A stretch of 64,000 nt of DNA from Endocalyx cinctus (lineage: Eukaryota; Ascomycota; Sordariomycetes; Amphisphaeriales; Apiosporaceae): contig BCKC01000003.1 in the NCBI GenBank assembly GCA_001600455.1, positions 3,324,315 to 3,388,314 on the forward strand, given 5' to 3'. The stretch's first letter is position 1, and each line of letters begins with the position of its first letter. This document shows positions 59,043 to 64,000 of this stretch, in pieces. The notes under the pieces were generated by a model. It did no database searches. It was not told the origin of the DNA and was given only the letters and a program-made list of their open reading frames with translations. The position numbers and the translations under genes are program-made.

Positions 59043-62000
59043 AAGGGTAAAGTTCCTAGATTTATATACCTTGCTGATATATCCCAGCTGGTCTGGGCTC
59101 ATATCTTGGAATATTAAAATCTAAAAAGAAAAGTATGTTTCCTTTGTTTTCTGGCATTGGAATATGTTCCGATACAATGCGCTTTGCGGATCTACCGCAA
59201 AAAAGGTACAGTTTACCGGGGAAATAGTAATTAATATTAAATAACTATATAAATAATAAACGAAGAATTATTATCAAATTTGTTCATAAATTGTTCATAA
59301 ATTGTTCTTAAGTATATGAAATTTCTTAGCGATGGTTTCCCTCTTTCCTCTTAAGCCGCCAAGTAACATGTAATCAGCACTAGAATCATGTAAGTATATA
59401 ATGAACAGACTAATTATAACGATTTCGTCAATCCCTCTCGTTCAGTTACCGACCTCGTTGCTGCACTCTATTTTTCTAACCTGATAAAGTCTGTGCTAAT
59501 TCTGCTTGTCGTTGGAGGGGCCAAAGTGGTCGTTTCCCAAGAGTCATCTCCATCTAGGGCTTTACATGTTTAAATGAAGCTCCTTTAAATAAGGTTTAAT
59601 GTGACTCGTGATAATTTTGCTTCATATTAATACATCATTCGTACCCTTGCTGCTTTTTATCTCGCCTCTAGAGCCTGTGACTCCTTAACTATTATGCTCA
59701 AAAAGAGACAACGTCAGCTTTTAGATTCATGCGAGTACCCATTATAACAGAAATATGAAATAGCCCTACCCCAAAACTTGAAAAACTCTTCATCTATTTC
59801 AAGTTTTGTACTGTGTGGCAGACCGTCTCAAGAGAGATCACATCTCTAAGTAGACAATTCTAGCGGAAACGACCAAAAACCGTGGTCCCGAACGCCGCAT
59901 TCAACAGCAATACGAACCCCTAAAAGTAGAAAAATATTTGGTGATCTTATAGCTTAAGTTATATTTAAAAAAAGAGANAAAAAATTCAAGGTTGATAGCA
60001 AACAAGCCGATATAACAAAGTATGATACTTGCTAAGTATGCGCGTAAACCTCATCCAAGAAGTGCGGTCCTGTTAGACAAAATGGATGACCCCCCCATCT
60101 GCTGATGGGGTTAACTATTTAATCTTGTATGAAGTATATTCAGGATATTACGTTCTTTAAATAGTACGACGTGCTTCCATTCACCTATACATGGTCACAT
60201 ACATACTTCTTCTTTGCCTGGCCCCTGCGAGTATCTATCTCGACAGAGTTGGCTACCTAAGTGTCAAACATATATGGACTTAGCCCGCATGACAAGCGGG
60301 GAGATATCCTTTTGCTTGACACTAGGTTTCGCACTAGCACTCTTCTAACACTCTATCCGGTCTGTGCCAGTGGATGCCGGTATAAAGTTGAAAGATGTGT
60401 TTTGTGGCATCTTCTTGATAAATACTATTTATAATACTATTTAGAAAAATAGTTCTAGGTACCAGAAAGTCCCGTTTGACGGGGTAACCTGACCCAATGA
60501 GTTTATAGGGTGCTGGGTGGCTCCAGCTGGGAGGGGGTGGTCGACTGGGGCTACCCTTCAGGTAACCGCAGATACGCACCGTAGTCCCCGTGATATCTAA
60601 TACCCTGACAGCCAGAGACCGGTGTTTATTTGAAAGTCTGATTACTTTAGACATAAAAAAAAAAACGCCAAGATCAAGGAAACCCCTTTCCCCAGAGAGT
60701 GCCATTATTCGAGATTGACATGGAACCGCAACTTAATTATTATTTTGTGTATCATGGCATAACAAGACACTTACACTGTTTGTGGTCACTTTGAAGGGTG
60801 CGAATAATTCTTTGGGAGGGCAGCTTGACGTGGAATAATGGAGGTAATACAAAAACTCTCTAAGATATCTCTCGGCAAATTGGTGACTTCCGAGATTAAT
60901 ATTGGTCGAAAAGAGAACTCTTATTCTGAGACCAAAAGGTGAAAATCTATCTAATATTTCGATCAATAATCACTATATGTGATAATAGATTTTCAAGTGT
61001 AGAACAGTTGACAATATAGTCCTTGGCTCTTGGAGCACGTCACCTCATAGACGTGTAGTTAAGTTACAGGATATATATTCCCTTATCTGCCAAGGCTTTG
61101 GGAAAGTGCTGGGCTTAACATCAACACTGTGTTATTGGTCTATTCTATCCGTGGTTTGAACATTCTATAATAAATCTGTATCGTATTTCGTTTACTATCT
61201 TGGATGTGTTGTAGTCGCAGAAGTTAGTACGAGCCTACTTCAGTCATCAGGCTCTCTGTCAAACGATGCATTGTGAAGATGCGTAGAAATACATAGGTGC
61301 TCTAATCAAGGTAATATCTTCGGAGAATCTACCGTTTTTTCCTGTCCTTCAAGATCTCTACTGCGTGACCCATTGACATATAGCCTCAAACTTGTCACCA
61401 GAGTCACTTTCGGTATCGCCAAAGTTATGAAAGACAAAAGGAGAGACAACTACAAAAGTCGAACTACTAAATAGTTCATGATATGCATTCCCAATGTATC
61501 ATTACTGGATCACTACCACTGTCTTGTATTAAGCAATATTGGAATTCTGGCAAATCATGTTGCCAACGAGCTTGTAATACAGCACTATCATCCAGCCTAC
61601 AGCTTTGGGTCGTAGTTGTGATCAAATATTACACCCTCACTGCATTTCATTCCATCACCGCTTTAATTCTCGGTGGTGATTGACGTGCCAAGACTCGGCA
61701 TTTCTGACTGTTTTGAGGAGCACCACCACCAGCTGAGTAGGACAATATACAGTAATAACAAAATCTGCCGGCCATCGTTAGAATCTTCGTAGCCCGAGTC
61801 AGTCAGCAACTTGCATATCAAAAGTCTTGAGATCCGGTCGAAAGTTTGACTAGCCAAGTGAGTCTATATGAGACTTAATAACTACATTTGATAGACTGAA
61901 TTATGGGCTGGGAGGCACACCTCCCCTGCAAAAGAATTACTACCTTATTTGATAATAATAAATAAATAAATAATCAAGCCTTATTTATACGTTTACGACT

Positions 62001-62270
62001 ACAAAGTTGACTGTAAAAGCTATTACTTTATATTCCTTCTCGAATTACCTTCTAAATTACATGTCTATCGAGTACACACACTTTCTGTTAGCCCTTCCAT
62101 TCCATCTAATAGTAGTCCCTATTAATTATCCAAAATTTGGGTATCAACATTCATACTTTGTGGCAGAATCCCTGATTCTAAGCTGTAAACCTTCTTGTCC
62201 CCTCGATCCTACGCTTTACCGACTCTTATCTTTCTACTCATAGGTCTAGACAGAAAGCGACTACATAATC
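59043..62270. other. 3.2-kb intergenic region
   Basis: Mostly AT-rich, with an ambiguous base at 59978 in an A-rich tract and a nested inverted repeat at 60256-60326. A GC-richer islet at about 60480-60600 lies inside a 123-codon minus-strand frame (60334-60705) with no recognisable family; it may be a gene relic. Confidence 0.5.
60256..60326. repeat. nested inverted repeat, potential stem-loop
   Basis: Outer arms are CCTAAGTGTCAA and TTGACACTAGG, differing by one inserted base. The inner perfect stem is CCCGC/GCGGG around ATGACAA at 60284-60300. It is short and AT-flanked, so it could be a small non-autonomous element end or a chance fold. Confidence 0.5.
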
Positions 62271-64000
62271 ATGGAGATTTACAAGCTGGTGCCGTTTCTT
62301 ACAATCGTGACGGCGCAGATCCAATTCGATATTCAACGCGGCGAAGGAGACTCATGACGCACGATAGAACGATACTTAGCCGCGATTATAATTCCACCGG
62401 CCCCGTAGACATCGGCTTCAACGCCGATTGGTATTATTTTATTACCGTCTACATCGGTTCCCCCCCGCAGAAGCTAGAACTCTATCTAGACACATATATT
62501 CCAGTCACTTATTTTCCTTCCGAGAACTATACAGACTGCCGGCTAGATTCTAACATCGTACGTACTAAATCATCTACTTCATTAGCTATCTAATATATAA
62601 CTTATTTAGTTCTTTCAGCCCTACCCTTTTGATTTAATTATACATGATTAATATACACCTGAACTATTTTCTTTTGATATCTTCAGTGTCACTTTGTGGA
62701 TGTATTTACTTATTTGAGAGATTCCTGTAGTGTTCTTCAGGTCGTGGTTTCTGTAAGTACACCGCCTACTTATTCTAGTCAATGGGGAGACAGTACTAAG
62801 TCCGCATATGATGTCTTCATTATAGTCAACCAAACTCAATCTGATACTTTTCAACTATCACGGCATGATACTTTGGACCGTAATTGGGTTGCGACCAACG
62901 ATTCCTCGCAAGTGTCCTACGATTATGCTGTCTTCACTGATAATTTGGCACTGGGAGATACAAGTAGCGTTGTCGGAAATGTCACCATGTGCGTTTTCTA
63001 CAAAGGCCTCGATGGCCCGTTTCAAGGCTTTTTGGGATTGAGTACTCCGGGATTTTTTAATGACTACTCCGAAGACTTCAACCTGGCAGCGCAGTATGAA
63101 AATAGCGGGTTGGTAGGTATCATATTACTCTCCTTCGTTTTCTGCAGCCACCACTATAGGGACATGATTATAGTATTAGGGAGACTAACGAGATATAAGA
63201 TTGCTACAAGAGCGTATAGCCTGTGGCTGAGTGAAGATTTTGAGCTACCGTCCGATCAGCCGTCTCAAGGTGGATCACTCCTTTTTGGCGCCGTTGATCA
63301 CAGCAAATACGATGGCGATTTGGTGGCAATCAACTTTTTCTCATATAACGACCTTCTCGCATTATGGTTCACCAAGTTGGAAGTTTCAAGTCCATCCGGC
63401 ACTGATACGATCCTGACTTCGGATTTAGAATCCCCGGTTGCAATCTACTACCACCCCGAAAAGTCCTCGATATCACTACCTGTGATATTTGCAAGTCATA
63501 TATATAAAATCACCGGAGCGGGGTTTGAATACAAGGGGAATTTGAGTGACGAGGCCAAATGTATGTAACGAACATCCTTATCAACTTGATAACTTCCTAT
63601 TCCATTCCACGCCCTTGCTAAGTCAATGCATAATCAATTTCCGAATCACGTATTTAAAACAGCACTCTTATATAACATATAATTATCTAGTGTTGCCATT
63701 CATACCCTGCTCACTGCGTAATGGACCTGGTTTGATAAGATTTGGACTCGGCGGCCCAGCAGGGCCGATAATAGAGATTTCCATCAAGCAATTGACATTG
63801 TCGCCCACTTCGTCGGCTCGATATTTCGAGCGCGCTAATTTAATAACCCCCGAAAGTGATTCATGTGTTCTGCTCATAAGGGGTACAGATGATCCCAGGG
63901 ATTGGTATATCGGAGGACCTTTTGCTCGGGCGTCATATAGTGTTGTTGATCTGAGGAATGAAAAAATTGCCTTTGCACCAGCAAGATCTAACGCAAGCAA
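62271..64000 (+). pseudogene. pepsin-like (A1/yapsin-type) protein with altered active site and 5' frameshift, truncated by window edge
   Basis: The ATG at 62271 gives MEIYKLVPFLTIVTAQIQFD, a plausible signal peptide and mature start, but the frame stops at TGA 62355-62357. The A1 domain continues in another frame: RDYNSTGPVDIGFNADWYYF, then VYIGSPPQKLELYLDTYIPV. Proposed blocks are up to 62557, 62687-63112, 63200-63560 and 63691 to the edge, with in-phase introns (GTACGT, GTAGGT and GTATGT donors). Further A1 features include GPFQGFLGLSTPGF, then RAYSLWLSED, GGSLLFGAVDHSKYDGDLVA and, at the edge, WYIGGPFARASYSVVDLRNEKIAFA. The first catalytic motif reads LDTYIP instead of DTGSS (Asp codon 62489), and the second reads SDLESPVA instead of DSGTS (Asp codon 63422). 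Proteolysis is therefore unlikely. If translation started at 62354 it would lack a signal peptide. It may be a pseudogene or a pseudo-protease, and one sequencing error could explain the frameshift. Confidence 0.75.

Noticed and set aside
62740..62781. Very short intron candidate inside the pepsin-like gene (GTAAGT to CTAG)
   Set aside because: Only about 26 nt with that donor, below the usual fungal minimum; the frame is open through it.

Overview
The window reads as nuclear DNA of a filamentous ascomycete (Pezizomycotina). Protein genes are interrupted by short introns, mostly 50-130 nt, with GTRNGT-type donors and YAG acceptors. The conserved set is typically fungal: CAF120, TVP23, UTP23, JAC1, CSN4 and a MIL1-like DUF726 protein. 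Long AT-rich, homopolymer-rich intergenic stretches separate the genes. The 9776-11116 gene resembles an uncharacterised family I associate with Sordariomycetes, so that class is my best guess, but it is unproven. No tRNA, rRNA, CRISPR array or viral gene was recognised. All exon joins below were built by hand from splice signals and reading phase. Two ambiguous bases (N) lie at 6164 and 59978.

Layout. 1-230: possible last two exons of a gene entering from the left. 2083-3321: membrane-anchored charged protein. 4352-5095 (-): decayed MFS transporter. 9776-11116: conserved unknown. 12076-14341: four-exon ankyrin protein with a fungal STAND-type N-terminal domain and an acidic tail. 15103-16581 (-) and 17349-18236 (+): divergent TYS1 (cytosolic tyrosyl-tRNA synthetase) and JAC1 (mitochondrial Fe-S J-protein). 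19648-19838: solo-LTR-like relic. 20586-22061: MYND zinc-finger protein. 22819-24087: COP9 signalosome subunit 4. 24666-25741 (-): SGNH hydrolase. 26814-30965 (-): CAF120. 30966-36941: 6 kb gene desert with AT repeats and a large hairpin. 36942-38365: PTC7-like mitochondrial PP2C. 39262-40641: decayed DUF7580-type gene. 41122-42198: UTP23. 43193-46712: DUF726/MIL1 alpha/beta hydrolase. 46713-51989: second gene desert. 51990-53444: single-pass surface protein. 54324-55205 (-): TVP23. 55629-56948 (-): DUF3445 protein. 58599-59042: small multi-pass membrane protein. 62271-64000: pepsin-like protein with both catalytic motifs altered and a frameshift near its start, cut by the window edge.

Function. 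Most genes are unrelated housekeeping loci: translation, Fe-S biogenesis, mRNA decay, ribosome assembly, vesicle traffic and protein turnover. I see no biosynthetic cluster and no operon-like organisation. The accessory layer is a STAND-like ankyrin protein, two decayed genes of families that expand in fungi, a retroelement relic, dispersed short palindromes and a pseudo-protease. No clearly new multi-gene system is visible. The most unusual single items are the pepsin-like protein lacking canonical active-site motifs, the NACHT-less ankyrin protein with a disordered acidic tail, and the DUF7580 pseudogene.
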